A stretch of DNA of 64,000 nt. Origin: Aquila chrysaetos chrysaetos (lineage: Eukaryota; Chordata; Aves; Accipitriformes; Accipitridae). The notes beneath the pieces were generated by a model. The model saw nothing but the letters and a program-made list of their open reading frames with translations, searched no databases and had not been told where the DNA came from. Below, piece by piece: positions 27,771-38,774 of the stretch (position 1 is the stretch's first letter; every line of letters begins with the position of its first letter). Made by a program: the position numbers and the translations under genes. The DNA is taken from positions 20,192,932-20,256,931 of the forward strand of contig NC_044016.1 in assembly GCF_900496995.4 (NCBI RefSeq). The letters run 5' to 3'.

Positions 27771-30700
27771 GTCATTAAGCAGAAGTTGCCCCACCACAAT
27801 GTTTGAGATATTAACTCTTTCAGTCTCTCACCCAGCTCAGTGCTTCTGGATGACGATTTGCCCTATCATATAGGGCAGAGATGTGAAGGCATGAGAAAAG
27901 GTTGTTGCAAAACCCTTCTGGGCATTCTGCTCCTCTAAAATGAAACCGGTCAGTGCTCTGCTGCCCTTTGCATCTTTGTGGAAGTGGCTGTATAAAACTG
28001 GCAGACAATGTGGACATAAAAGTTTACAGTGTACTCTTAACTGAAGGCTTCTGAAGGCTGAGTGTGTATGTGTGTAAGGGGGGGGACATATTCCACTTTT
28101 GTCTTCCTTACTCTTTATTCACCTTCTAGCATATAGCATTTTCTATATTTTAAACTATGGATTTGAAAGAAACAGATGTGGAACCAGAACTCAGATCTAG
28201 AATTGGTTTTAAGATGGTCTCTGACATTTTCTTTACTTCATTTTCCGTCTGTAACATGGGGGAAATGTTGTTACAGCATCTAGGTATGGGCTGTTGTGGT
28301 TAAGTGCTATGCAAACCTAGAATAATAATAATAAAGAAAATTCACTCCAAGCCCAAAGGGCCTTATGTATTTCCAACCTCACAAAAGTGCTTTGATAGTA
28401 AATTTACAAAGTTTGGGGGTTTTTTAAGTTTTGAGAAGAGTAGACTGGTTAAACCCAACATAACAATGTTGACGGGTAGGAGACACAAAATCAGGCTTCC
28501 TTTCACTTAAGTTATAGGAAATTGCAGGTGGCAGCTGCATTTTTTCCCACCCTATCTGTATCATAAAAATCAAAGGGCAGTATTCTGACCTTTTGAAGTC
28601 TTAGAACAGTTTTGAAAACTTTGACTTTTGAATCAGATCAAAGTTATGAATATGGCAAAACAAGCCCAGCTAGAATGCTCATTGGGTGTTATCTTCGAAA
28701 TGTAATAAAATAGCTTATCTCCCTCTTCTGTTACAATGATTTTACTAAATATCTGACATTTACAGCCAACATTGTACTAGTAAGGGACATTTACTGTGTT
28801 CTTTTCTTCAAATGGAAGTTTCCCGTGAAATAATAAGGAACATTTCAGAGTTGTGATGGAAATATTAATTATTCTGCTCTGTCCATGTTTTAATGTGTTT
28901 AAATATAGAGCATTTCAGCATATAAAGCTGTAACATAAGTGCTAGTACCTCAGAACCTTTTAGCATGCACTGCTGAATACATAAATGTACACATTTTGAA
29001 ACCACACAGATGTGAAAATTTGCAATTCAGAACCTAAAGTAGTTCAATAAAAAGACAGACAAAAATGTCCTTTATGTCTAAAGGCAAAGTACCCTGCTGC
29101 TGCTATTTTAGGAAAGAAAATTAATGACCATTTTTTACAAAGGAAGCAGCTCTTCTCTGCAGTTTAGAACTGATTAGTAAATGGATATGCAGAAAGCTCT
29201 GTATGGAATTAGACAAGTATGAGTCTGTGCACTTCAATCTATTTTATACATGTTCTCCAAGACCTCAACAACTAAAGCTAATGCTCCCTCAGCTCTATTG
29301 AACTAGGTCGTTAAATTAATAATGGGCTGCCCTTCTGTCTGCACTTATGGCACTTAGCAAATCAGTGTGTGTGTGTGTATGTTCATCTCATGAAGGAGAA
29401 GGCTCCTGTCAATGAATGAGATTAATCCATCAAGAGAATTAATGTGACTTGATTACTGTTGATATCTGAAAAAGCTAGCATGCAGGAACAGATATCTGCA
29501 TCTGTAGGAAGTAAGCAACAGCACTCCAAACCATTGAGCAAGGCCCTGCGCCTCTACTATTGAATAAAGAGGTTGCTGACACCAAGACATGGTGATGGGC
29601 TGCTGATGTGATAAATGCAAAGGGTGCCACACCATCTGAATGTTCCTATCAATGCTTAGCTTAACTCAGTTGGGTTGGTATTTTGCCACAAATAGTTCTA
29701 ACGCCTTCTGTCATGCAAAAATATTTCCCCAAATTAGTTTTCAGTTCTCTTGCTTCCTTAAATAGCAAGAAAGAGCAGAGGCACTTGAAAATTAATTAAG
29801 AAAAACTCTGCAGCCACTCCCAAAAATAAAAAATCAACTGCACTTTGGACATGGCTTTGACAGTTTTGTTGTTTTGCCAGTTCTTTCAGCAGCCACTTTA
29901 TCTCCTTCAGTTCTCTTGCTGATGGAGTGCCATAGCCAAGCTTGTGAATGGTTTGGAAGTTCCTGATTACTGAAAAAGTAGTCCCTTAAGCCAGTGATAA
30001 CTAGCTGAGAGCAGAATGCAAAGATTCTTCTGTATCATAAATATTAAAATATAGTGAAAAGTTTATAACTGGGATAAGGGAAAAGGTTTCAAAATTACTG
30101 AAGTGGAAATATATAAAGAACAACAGGTTTTCTTCTTGGCAGAGAGAAATATGCATGTGGGCTTCTTTGTATTACAGACATGACAATTATGATTTTACAT
30201 GAAACCAAGTTAAAAAAATCACAAGTATTTAAAGTGATCTTAATGCTGCCTCCTAAAAGTTGATGGGCAGTTTGAGAATTTCAGTTATCAAGAATGAAGC
30301 ATTAGAGATCTACCAACAGCACCCAACATTTTTGATTAATCATTTACTTAGCTGCAGCAAAGGGGAGCAAGACTGGGCTCGTAGTCTCACACCTACAAAA
30401 AGACTATGTTTGATTTGTTTTTCTCATACATAGTAAGAAAGGCATGAAGCAACTCAAGAGTCCCAGAGAAGTGTTCTTCAACCTCTCCGAGCTCTCTCAA
30501 CCACGGGCCGAGGATCCAAAGACTGGGCTTGGTGAGCTGCCCAGGACCTTTGCAAGCATTGGGGTAGGGAACAAATTGTCCAGATGGTTTGTTAAACAAA
30601 CAAACAAAACTAAGTGTCTATTCAATGAAGCTGTTAGTCTAAAACCAGGATATATTGAAGTCATTTAAGACTTTATGGATACAAATTTGTTCAGGTATTT

Positions 30701-31570
30701 GTCTGCAGTGGAACACTCATTTACAGATGAGGTTACTGTAGTGCACTTAGGCTTCAAAAGCATGATTCATGGGACTCTTTTATTTGTTTCCTAACAATAC
30801 ACGGCAATATAGGTAGCCTGACACAGCCACAAAATAGCTATTTGAATGCACAATAGCAAATACATACTAAACCCAGTAAATTTTGAATAAAATGTGACAG
30901 CATGTAAATCAGTGGGTGTGGCTTGCAAAGGTGGTAAGTATTAAGCTCAGGTATAACCATCAGTTTGACTAATGATGCATACAGAACATAACATGTGGAA
31001 TTACCCAGCACTTCTTGGAGGAGCTGTTTTCACGAACAGTAGTACAAAAGGAAGAAAAAAAAAAATCAAAATAACATAATGTCCTGTGCAGGCTATCTTA
31101 AAACATTCTGGACTGTTATTTCAAAATCAAATTTCCACAAATAAAGAGAAAAATGTCGTTCACTGTGGCACTTTCTGCAAAGTCGGAAGGTTAAAAGAAA
31201 GTTATTTTGTAACCGAGCATAAAATAGGCATTTGAAAAATGATTTAGCTGGAAAAACCACAATTTTTTTCCACATTAAGATAACTTAAGAACACCCAAAT
31301 TGATTTTTATTAGACTTCTCATATTCACTTCTGAGCTGACACATGCATGAGATATTCAGCCCTAAAGGTCACTTCTGAGAAAGCTATAAGTAACTGGAAA
31401 CAGCACTGCAGGATGAAAAGATGTCTCTTCCCTAACTATTACTGCTGGAGAGTGATAAATATTTTACTCCTAAGGCTAAGAGCCGGCTCCTGTAAATAAA
31501 TTTCTATTTCTTGGCTGCACTGATAGCTAAAAGATAAGGTGACATAGCTGGTCTTCCCGATTTTGATTTT
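27771..31570. other. Gene-free AT-rich stretch
   Basis: Nothing recognisable on either strand. There are short (AAT)n near 28320 and (GT)n near 29367, both simple repeats. Confidence 0.45.
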
Positions 31571-32060
31571 TGTTTGAAGAGAGGGTGGGACAGCCCGACC
31601 TGGTTTTAGCAGACATCGGTGCTCAGGGAGGCCGGCGAGGCCCGTGGGCCTGGGTTGGAGGGAGCCCACCGTGTGCTTCTCCACGGACAGGAGTGGCTGG
31701 CTCCCCTTGTCCCTCTGAGAGCGGGGCCTGCTGGCCATGCCCAGCGCAGGTGCCCTCCTCCTCCATGCGGCCCCTTCCCAGGCCACTCAGCGCTTTTCTA
31801 GAATGGCCGCTTGAACACTCAACGCGAGTGTTGCTCGTCATCCCAGCTGCTAACGTCTCATTCGCCCTCTCCAGGCTTTGGTCACCCCATGCTTTATCCT
31901 CTGCCTCTCCTTTTCCTTTTGGTGTCAACATTAGTCACTAAGGTTTAAATATGAAAAAATCAAAAAAAAAGGGGAAGGCCTTTGGCGATTTACAGCTTTT
32001 CTCCAGAGCTAAACGGCTGGCTCTGCTATCAATTGAGAAAAGGAAAGGCGGGGGGTAGCT
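31571..32060. other. GC-rising shoulder upstream of SAYSD1
   Basis: GC content climbs here toward the SAYSD1 CpG island, with scattered CpGs at about 31570-31860 and then a short AT-rich dip near 31940-32000. Open frames on both strands are a by-product of the base composition. No separate gene is evident. Confidence 0.4.
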
Positions 32061-32100
32061 GGTTGTCTGTGGCTGTCTGTGGCTGCCTGTGGCTCCCTGC
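32061..32100. repeat. Four degenerate decamers
   Basis: Four adjacent 10-base units: GGTTGTCTGT, GGCTGTCTGT, GGCTGCCTGT and GGCTCCCTGC. A short tandem repeat directly upstream of the CpG island. Confidence 0.9.
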
Positions 32101-32321
32101 GGGAGGCCTAGGCCTCTGCGAGCATCGTCGGTTTGGGGTTTAGCCGGCCCGGCAACCCCCTCGCTCCGCTTTTCATCCCGGCCCCGCCACCCGCTCCGAC
32201 CCTCCCGCAGGGCGGCGCGCGCGCGCGCTGCCGGGCAACCGCTGCCCCGGGGGCGGGCCGCTCCTCGGCCCCGCCCCTTCACCGACCCGTCACCGGCGCG
32301 GCGCGGCCGTCGTACCGCCCT

Positions 32322-32333
32322 TGCGCAGGCGCG
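32322..32333 (+). promoter_or_regulatory. NRF1-like site just upstream of the SAYSD1 ATG
   Basis: TGCGCAGGCGCG closely matches the NRF1 palindrome consensus (YGCGCAYGCGCR). It lies 9 bases before the start codon, so transcription probably starts at or just upstream of it. The match is seen; binding is inferred. Confidence 0.5.
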
Positions 32334-32341
32334 GGGCGGCC

Positions 32342-32500
32342 ATGTCGGCCGACGTGGAGCGGCGGCTGGCAGAGTTCCGCTCCGCCCGCGGCAGCGCCGC
32401 CGCCTCGCCGCGCCCCGCGGAGCCGTCGGGAGAGGCCGCGGCTGCAGAGGCCGCCGCGGGACAGCGGGCCGCCGCGGCGGGCCCGGGCGGCGGCGTCCAG
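32342..32500 (+). CDS. SAYSD1: SAYSD1 exon 1 (coding part)
   Basis: 159 bases, 53 codons, ending GTCCAG before the donor GTGAGC. It is in phase 0, so it joins exon 2 without splitting a codon. Confidence 0.93.
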
Positions 32501-32871
32501 GTGAGCGCCGAGGCGGGCAGGGCGGGGGCGCGTGGCGGCGGGTCGCTGCCTGACGCCACGTCTCGCTGCCGCCTCCACAGGCCCGGCCCGGCGGGGCGGC
32601 GGCTCCGGTGTGGGCGCGTCCGCTGCTGCTGAAGGTGCTGCTGTGGGCGGTGCTGCTGGCGCTGTTCGCGGAGCTGGAGCTGGGGCTGCCCTACTTCGTG
32701 CTCTCCCTGCTCTACTGGATGTACGCCGGCACCCGCGGCCCCGCCGAGCGGCGGCGGGACGAGCTGAGCGCCTACTCCGTCTTCAACCCCGGGTGCGCCG
32801 CCATCGCGGGGACGCTGACGGCCGAGCAGCTGGAGCGGGAGCTGCATTACCGGCCCGCCGCCGGGAGGTAG
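32342..32871 (+). CDS. SAYSD1: SAYSvFN domain-containing protein 1 (two exons, complete)
   Basis: The joined exons 32342-32500 and 32581-32871 encode 149 residues. The N-terminal part (1-53) opens with VERRLAEFRSAR, like the MEQRLAEFRAAR start of the mammalian protein, and then runs into an Ala/Gly/Pro-rich segment. A hydrophobic region follows (about 68-102, LLLKVLLWAVLLALFAEL then YFVLSLLYWMYA). The signature SAYSVFNPGC is at 116-125, and the protein ends with TLTAEQLEREL and a final AAGR. From studies of the mammalian protein, SAYSD1 sits in the ER membrane at the translocon, recognises UFMylated ribosomes and clears stalled translocation clients. The bird form is shorter than the human one (about 183 aa), missing middle sequence before the hydrophobic part. 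The ATG at 32342 is the only in-frame ATG near the conserved start and has G at -3. Base use is extremely GC-rich. Confidence 0.96.
32581..32871 (+). CDS. SAYSD1: SAYSD1 exon 2 (membrane region and SAYSvFN motif)
   Basis: It starts after the acceptor GCCTCCACAG and ends with the TAG at 32869-32871. It encodes 96 residues including the whole recognised domain. The intron before it is only 80 bases, close to the practical minimum for vertebrate introns and itself GC-rich. Confidence 0.95.
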   Translation, partial: ARPGGAAAPVWARPLLLKVLLWAVLLALFAELELGLPYFVLSLLYWMYAGTRGPAERRRDELSAYSVFNPGCAAIAGTLTAEQLERELHYRPAAGR

Positions 32872-33073
32872 CGACCGGCCCGGCGGCGGCCGAGGGAGCG
32901 CCTGGGCTGGCGGGGACAGCCGCTTTGCTGGGGCGGCCCCCGCTGCCTCCGCCCCTCGTACCACGGACCCGAGACGGGGCTGGGGGAGGAGGAGGACAAG
33001 GAGGGTATTTCTATGCAAAACGCCGCTTGCGCCATACTCCTGGCCCGGTTTCCCCAGGCGCGGTCTGGTCCCG

Positions 33074-33079
33074 AATAAA
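33074..33079 (+). promoter_or_regulatory. SAYSD1 polyadenylation signal
   Basis: AATAAA lies 203 bases after the stop codon, followed by a GT-rich stretch (GCGTGCGCTCAGGTCTCGTT) suitable as the downstream element. The 3' UTR would be about 220 bases. Confidence 0.85.
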
Positions 33080-33130
33080 GCCGTAGCAAAGCGTGCGCTC
33101 AGGTCTCGTTTCCTGGCGGGGGCGGGGGCC

Positions 33131-34385
33131 GGGCAGCTGGCAGCAGACCCACGGCACGGCAGCTGGTTTCGCTGCTGTGGCAGCGGCACCGAGAGGCACG
33201 GCCTTCTCAGAGCTGTAGCTGTTGGCGTGTCACCGGGTGAACTTGTGCTCCGATGGCCTTTGCCGCCGGTAACGGGAAGGCCGGGGTTTGACGACACCTT
33301 TAGTAGCACGGCCAGCACTGGCTAGAATCCTCTTTCTGAAGAAAAGACGTGAGGCACTATCAGTGTACCTAAAATAGGTGGCTGCTTCTGTTCACCCTCA
33401 CATCTTTCATCTAACACAAACATCTGATGTTAATGCATGTTCCCTGTTTGCTTCATACTACAGTTTTCATCAGTTGTAGTGTAAGCAAAAAAGACTTATT
33501 ATTATTCCTGGCAGTTAATACATGTTTTTCTTTAAAAGTCGTTTTGAAAAAAAATTAGGGTGAGTGTGCAGCAGATATGGAAATGTAAGAGGCTCTCAGA
33601 TGGCAGGGGATTTGTCCTGTCATTCGATACAGTCCTTTTAGCACAGCACAGCTGATGATGCTTCTCATCATCATCCCACAGACTGTCAGGTGTACTTGTA
33701 TGATCCATTGGTATTTTTAATATAGAGATCATTGCATTAAAACAAATCATTAATATTAAGTGACAGTGAAGAGCAGCTGGTAGAGCTTGTGCCTATGAGG
33801 ACTGAATGGAGAAGAAAAGTAAAAAATTTGTCTTTCAAATCCTGTTTCCTTATGCCTTTTCTAATTTAAGTTACACACAGTGTTCAGGCTTGACTTACCC
33901 CATGTTCCATCATTGGTTGGGGAAACAAAAGTGTTCTTTATTGAATTTAATCAGACTGGAAAGAGAATAGTAGATTAAAGCACAAGTCATATGTTTAACA
34001 CTGCTAAGCATCTCTCAGTAGCTCTCCACAGCGCTCTGTTAGCTTCTAGTGTTGATCTCTTGTCCAAGTTCCAAATGCTGCTATTTAAAACCAAGGACAG
34101 AATTTTTGGATTTGCACAAATTCCACCACCCTCTGGTAAAAACCCCTCAGAGTTCTCATTATTCTTACTGATTCCTTCTGACTCTACACAAGTAATATGC
34201 TGCATTTTGGTTTTGATTACTATAGCCTCTGCAGGTTCAAAGGCCTTTTTATAGTGGACATAGAGTTGCAAATATAAAGCTTTGTTTCTTTGGGAGAACC
34301 ATGAACTGTGAGTCTTTCCATTCTTAGACAGTGTTCTTCTAATTACAGAGTAAGTAGTAGTCAAGTGACACTCAAAATACACCAG
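33131..34385. other. Intergenic, no gene seen
   Basis: The sequence returns to AT-rich DNA after the CpG island. The longest open frame (33987-34391, minus) does not resemble a known protein. Confidence 0.45.
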
Positions 34386-35316
34386 TGTCATGGTTTAAGC
34401 CCAGCCTGCAACAAAGCACCATGAAGCTGCTCACTCACTCCTTCCCCTGCGGTGGGATGAAGAGAAAATACAAAGAATTGCTCATGGGTTGAGACAAGGA
34501 CAGGGAGGGATTACTCACCAATTATGGTCATGGGCAAAAAACAGACTCAAGTTGGGGAAAAAACAAAATGAATTTAATTTGCTACCAAGCAAATAAAAAA
34601 CAAGGATAATGGGAAGTAAACCCAAATCTTAAAACACCTTTCCCCTACCCCTCCCTCCTTCCTGGGCTCAATTCCACCCCCGATTTTCTCTACCTCCCCC
34701 ACAGCGGCACAGGAGGACAGGGAGTGGGGGTTGGGGTCAGTTCATCACACATTGTCTCTGCTGCTTCTTCCTCCTCAGGGGCAGGACTCCTCACTCTTCC
34801 CCTGCTCCAGCGTGGGGTCCCTCCCACGGGAGACAGTTCTCCATGAACTTCTCTGGCATGGGTCCTTCCCACAGGCTGCAGTCCTTCACGCACTTCTCCA
34901 GCATGGGTCCTTTCTGCGGGCCACAGTCCTTCAGGCACAGGCTGCTCCAGTGTGGGCTTTCCCATGGAGTCATGGCCATCTTCGGGGGCATCTGCCTGCT
35001 CCAGCGTGGGCTCCTCCACGGGCTGCAGGTGGGCATCTGCTCCCCCGCTCACCTCCATGGGCTGCAGGGGGACAGCCTGCCGTCTCACCACGGGCTGCAG
35101 GGGCATCCCCTCCTCTGGCATACCTCCTCCCCCCTCTTTCTTCACTGACCTTGCTGTCTGCACAGGGGTTTCTCTCACATTCCACTCCCCTCTCCGCTGC
35201 CCAGAGACACTACTACTGTTGCTGATTGGGTTGGTCTTGGCCAGAGGTGGGTCTGACTTGGAGCCAGGGAAGCTTCCAGCAGCTTCTGTAGCCCCTCCCC
35301 CACACAAACCCGAAAC
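34386..35316 (-). mobile_element. Probable solo LTR of an avian endogenous retrovirus
   Basis: It starts TGTCATGGTTTAAGCCCAGC, the reverse complement of the usual ...AAACCATGACA end of a large avian ERV LTR family. On the minus strand an ATTAAA (near 34570) is followed by CTCAACCCATGAGC text typical of the R-U5 part, so U3 lies at the high-coordinate side. CACCAG flanks both ends (34380-34385 and 35317-35322), a 6-bp target-site duplication that fixes the borders. There is no internal viral sequence, hence a solo LTR from LTR-LTR recombination. The U3-side end (GTTTCG... on minus) is diverged from the canonical TG. Confidence 0.85.
34790..35110. repeat. Degenerate minisatellite inside the LTR
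   Basis: Variants of CTCCAGCGTGGG(T/C)TCC...CCACGGGCTGCAG recur about seven or eight times at spacings of roughly 35-60 bases. Because many spacings keep the frame, long open frames appear on both strands. Similar arrays are a usual part of this LTR family's U3. Confidence 0.8.
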
Positions 35317-37437
35317 CACCAGTGACAGAATTTTGTGAGTTGAAACTTTATTCACAAGGATAAAAATAAACATAAGTGTAACATTTATGTGGAGTTGATA
35401 ATCTGACATCTTGTACAGTTAGAGTCTGTGGGGGTGTTTTTTAAAACAAGGAAATATATGCAAATAAATATTAAATATAAGGTAACATCCATGAAATTCT
35501 AAAACTTCATAGCAGCAATGCTGGAAATAAAGTTTTCATTTTCTATAAACTAGTTACGTTATGTTCAGGTAAATTTATAGACTCTTCTATTTACTGCTTC
35601 ATGAAACAAGTTACCACAGTAAGTGAGCAGGAAGCTGAAAGGCACAAGAAATAAAAATTCATACGTTCATCTGTTCCAGTGCTTTGTGTTGCTTTGCATA
35701 TTTCATGCTACTCAAATAAATGTACATTATAAATTCTGAAATAGAGATGGCATGAATAACAACAAAGGCTTGTAAAAGGTTTTACTGAAGTAGATGAAGT
35801 ATGATGGAGAAATTGGTGTTTAGGCTTGGCTGAAAGTATTTTGAGAAAGACACAATTATTGTAATTCTGCTTTGGTGGCAGTTACTTTCACTGAGTTGTT
35901 CCCTCAGTACTTAGAGGGGACTTAAAAAGGTTTGAAGAAGTGAGAGTTTAATCAGAGAGGGGAAAAAAAAAATTCCACCACAACCCTCTGCTTGGCTAAG
36001 ATCTCACTTTGTCATCTTATTTTTGTCTTGGATTCTAACAAGGCTGAAGTTACAAAGGCTAGTTTGACATTTGACGCTGGAGCTATTCTTGTGGGGCCAA
36101 AGCCCTCAGTTCTTAAGTGACCAGGAGGGGCCAAAAAAGCCTAGTAACTCAAAAGCATGTCAAACTGTTGAAAGAATCTTGTGACAGCAACTAAGTACAG
36201 GCTTGTCACCACACATGTAAATACTCTCTATTCCTATGTCTGTCCTCTTTCACTTGTTATGTATACTTTTTCCAGCATAATAGTGAGTTAAAACACTTCT
36301 TTAACTTCCTATTGTCACAGCAAAACTATCCTCTTGCTAACAGCTGTGCAAGTAGCAAAAACTTTTTTTTTCTAGGTTTGCACTCAGCTAAGCAGGGCCC
36401 TGGAAAACTAGCACCCACTCGTGAATATTCATGAGTGAAATTATTCCCTCCAGTATGCATTATCATACAGCTGTAAATTTCATCTGTCATTGTGCTGCCT
36501 TTTCATCTACTAGTGACTAACTTTATCAGTCTTTTCCTATTCAAAGCACTTAAGGGTAGATGTTAAATAGAAACATCAAGCATACTGTCTACATACAGGA
36601 AGCTAATTAATTAAATTGCAGGACAGCAGTTAACATATGCGTGTGGTAGTCAGGTATTGTATTGATGGTGACACAACACAGAAGCTAGTTATTAAATTTA
36701 CAGAAGAACCTGAGGTGCTTGCTTCATTCCAAGGTCAGCTCTGCAACCAATGTTAGGAAGGGAAGGCCTGGAAATGGCCCCTATAGAAGCCAGGATGCTA
36801 AACATACATAAGCCAGCCTGTGAACTGTGGTGGATTTCGACAAACATGTCTGACTTCCCCCTGGAGTTCAGTTACAAGCATTATAGCAGAAGAAGATAAC
36901 CCATCCTCTCTAATTCAGTTCTAACCTGATGATTGCAAAACTAATCCACCCTGTTGGCAATTTGGATTCTAATACAATGATTGAATAATCCCATGCAAAG
37001 CAATCTAGCTTCAGGCAGGAAAGATGCTGAATTACATCGCAGAATATCCAGTCCACTTTCTTGGCAATGGGGGCTGTGAATGCAAGTGCAAAGAGAGACT
37101 TGAAAATTGGGGTTTTTTTTCCTCTCTGCTGAGTAGTCTATCTGCTACGCCATGGAAGTTACTTATTACAAGAAGTCTATGGACAGGGATATTCTCAGAG
37201 CTAGTCTTTGGCACCTTGCCTCTTTGTTGTAAAGGGAGCCCGAATAACAGCTGAATAAAGATATGTAAAGCCTGTTATTAAGTGATGCAATGGATCGTGT
37301 CCTGCTTGTAAAGGTACCTCTGTTTTCCCCCAGCAACTCTTCTAAACATCAGGGAGGGTAACATCAATAGCAGTGCAGATGCTTTCACTGCAAGAGCCCT
37401 CGCAGTTTTAAACAGACAAAAGCCCGCTGAGTTTAGG

Positions 37438-37440
<3 letters not shown>
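35317..37440. other. Intergenic sequence 3' of GLP1R
   Basis: AT-rich, with no coding sequence recognised. If GLP1R uses its distal polyA signal (35346-35351, minus) this would be 3' UTR; with the proximal signal at 37964 it is intergenic. Confidence 0.4.
35346..35351 (-). promoter_or_regulatory. Candidate distal minus-strand polyA signal
   Basis: On the minus strand the sequence reads GTGAATAAAGTTTCAACTCA, a well-formed polyA context. It is 3.2 kb beyond the GLP1R stop codon and about 25 bases before the LTR border. It may be the end of a long GLP1R 3' UTR or chance. Confidence 0.35.
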
Positions 37441-37469
<29 letters not shown>

Positions 37470-37470
37470 G
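37441..37470. repeat. G30 homopolymer
   Basis: Thirty consecutive G residues on the plus strand, next to a CpG-rich patch. A run this long is unusual, is prone to G-quadruplex formation and its length in the assembly is unreliable. Confidence 0.95.
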
Positions 37471-37479
37471 CGTGATTTT

Positions 37480-37720
37480 TTGAATCCCGCTGCTGGCAGG
37501 CAGGCTGGCTGTGGAGGAGGAGGAAGAAGGCAGCCCACCCCGGGCAGGGGCCGGGAGCTGTCCTCCGTGCTGAACCCTCAGCCCGCTCCAAAGCGGCCTT
37601 CCGGCGCCGCGAGAGCAGCGCCTCGCGGGCGTTTCGTGTCGCGAGAAAACGAGCACGGCTGGAGGAGAAACAAAAGCGAGCCCACACTGTGAACTACGGA
37701 ATCTCCTCCAAGTGGGTGAA
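37480..37720. promoter_or_regulatory. Small CpG island-like patch between the two genes
   Basis: This stretch is GC-rich, with CpGs clustered at 37560-37660 (for example CCTTCCGGCGCCGCGAGAGC and CTCGCGGGCGTTTCGTGTCG). CCTTCCGG is an ETS-like motif on the minus strand. A possible plus-strand splice donor (GGGTGAAGT) follows near 37715. It could be the promoter of an unannotated transcript. No protein-coding frame is recognised in it. Confidence 0.4.
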
Positions 37721-37963
37721 GTCTGCTAAGACCAGCTGCGTGTTTGCACCCGCAAGAAACGGAGTATAGCTTAGAAGGAAAATGTCCTCTTGAAGCACAA
37801 GTCATTATCCTGTCCCCATTAACACCTTTGCGCTCACTGGAGAAGCAGAGTACCACATAAAATTGGATGGGCTGTGCATTCAGGGGATATTTCCATCCGT
37901 GTCAACAGAGATAACATGCAGCTATTAATAGCAAAAGAGGCCCCTACCAGATACTGGGTTTGG

Positions 37964-37969
37964 TTTATT
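37964..37969 (-). promoter_or_regulatory. Candidate proximal GLP1R polyA signal
   Basis: AATAAA on the minus strand about 640 bases past the GLP1R stop codon. It is the first canonical hexamer downstream of the coding sequence, which would give a 3' UTR of roughly 650-670 bases. Confidence 0.5.
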
Positions 37970-38606
37970 ATTTTCAAGTGAAGTTTAAAAAGAGCAGTCA
38001 GAAATGTATACCACAGTGCCTGCGGTATTGACAAACATTCGGGATGCTGTTCTGCACCTACCCAGAAAACAGGTAAGCATATTTTCAACTTTAGCTTTGG
38101 GAAACTCTTACTACAAACTGGTTCTTCCCTAAAACGCATGTTGTGTCCCAAAAAAGTTCTTTTTTTCTAGAACTGGTGATAGCACCTAACCCTATCCCCA
38201 TAAAAGTCTAAATGTATTTTTTGGCAATAATCATATTCTGTATCCTTGTAATTTAATCAGTCAATCACTCAGTTCACCCACTCAACAGTAATAAGCCATT
38301 GACCCTGTGGTTTCAGACTGGATCAATGCTATGCTTAAGTTTTGGACACCTGGAGGCCTTGTGTGCAAATAGGAAGAAACTCTTTTAACTTACTTTAGAC
38401 ATGATCAATTTTTCCTCTGATGTGTTGATTACATTAGCAGATTGCTTTCCCTAGAAACCTTTGTCCAACAGCCTGCAGGCAATAAGCAGCATATGCTTAA
38501 GTTTCTTGCTGGAACTGGCATACTTAAGCCACTTGCTTGGGTATTTAAGGGTTTTCAGGTGTATTATACAGTTCATGGTTCTCAGTCTGATTCACCTGCA
38601 GAAATC

Positions 38607-38774
38607 TTAGCTGAATGTGGCCTGACAAGTGGCAGCATAGACACTACTGCCTACTGTGCCTCCACTACTGATGCTGTTGGCCGGACACTTCAGAGGTTTC
38701 ATACTGCTGTCTCTTTGGACATACAGATGTTCCAACCTCCAGCGCTCCCAGCTTTTCCGAAACTCCATCTGAAC
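38607..38774 (-). CDS. GLP1R: GLP1R exon 13 (helix 8, cytoplasmic tail, stop)
   Basis: It starts [17 protein letters not shown] (helix 8), continues [11 protein letters not shown] with Cys438, and has the serine pairs 431/432, 444/445 and 451/452 that in mammals are phosphorylated for desensitisation. Ser441 of human is Asn here. It ends CQATFS and TAA at 38607-38609, the same length as human. A 171-codon plus-strand frame across this exon is its shadow. Confidence 0.97.
   Translation of the reverse strand, partial: VQMEFRKSWERWRLEHLYVQRDSSMKPLKCPANSISSGGTVGSSVYAATCQATFS

Larger units (their letters stand above)
32130..33130. promoter_or_regulatory. CpG island covering the SAYSD1 promoter and gene
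   Basis: A dense CpG block covers the promoter, both exons and the 3' UTR of SAYSD1. Upstream of the start codon lie GC boxes (GGGGCGGG at 32250-32257 and CCCCGCCCC at 32269-32277) and an alternating GC tract near 32215-32230. There is no TATA box, as expected for a housekeeping CpG-island promoter. Confidence 0.85.

Noticed and set aside
31570..31941. Overlapping frames on both strands in GC-rich DNA upstream of SAYSD1
   Set aside because: Low-complexity translations without homology; explained by base composition.
32290..33318. 342-codon open frame on the minus strand
   Set aside because: A shadow of SAYSD1 in a CpG island; stop codons are scarce at this base composition, and the product is low-complexity Pro/Arg/Ala.
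37408..37687. Minus-strand frames with polyproline runs
   Set aside because: The proline run is only the translation of the G30 homopolymer.
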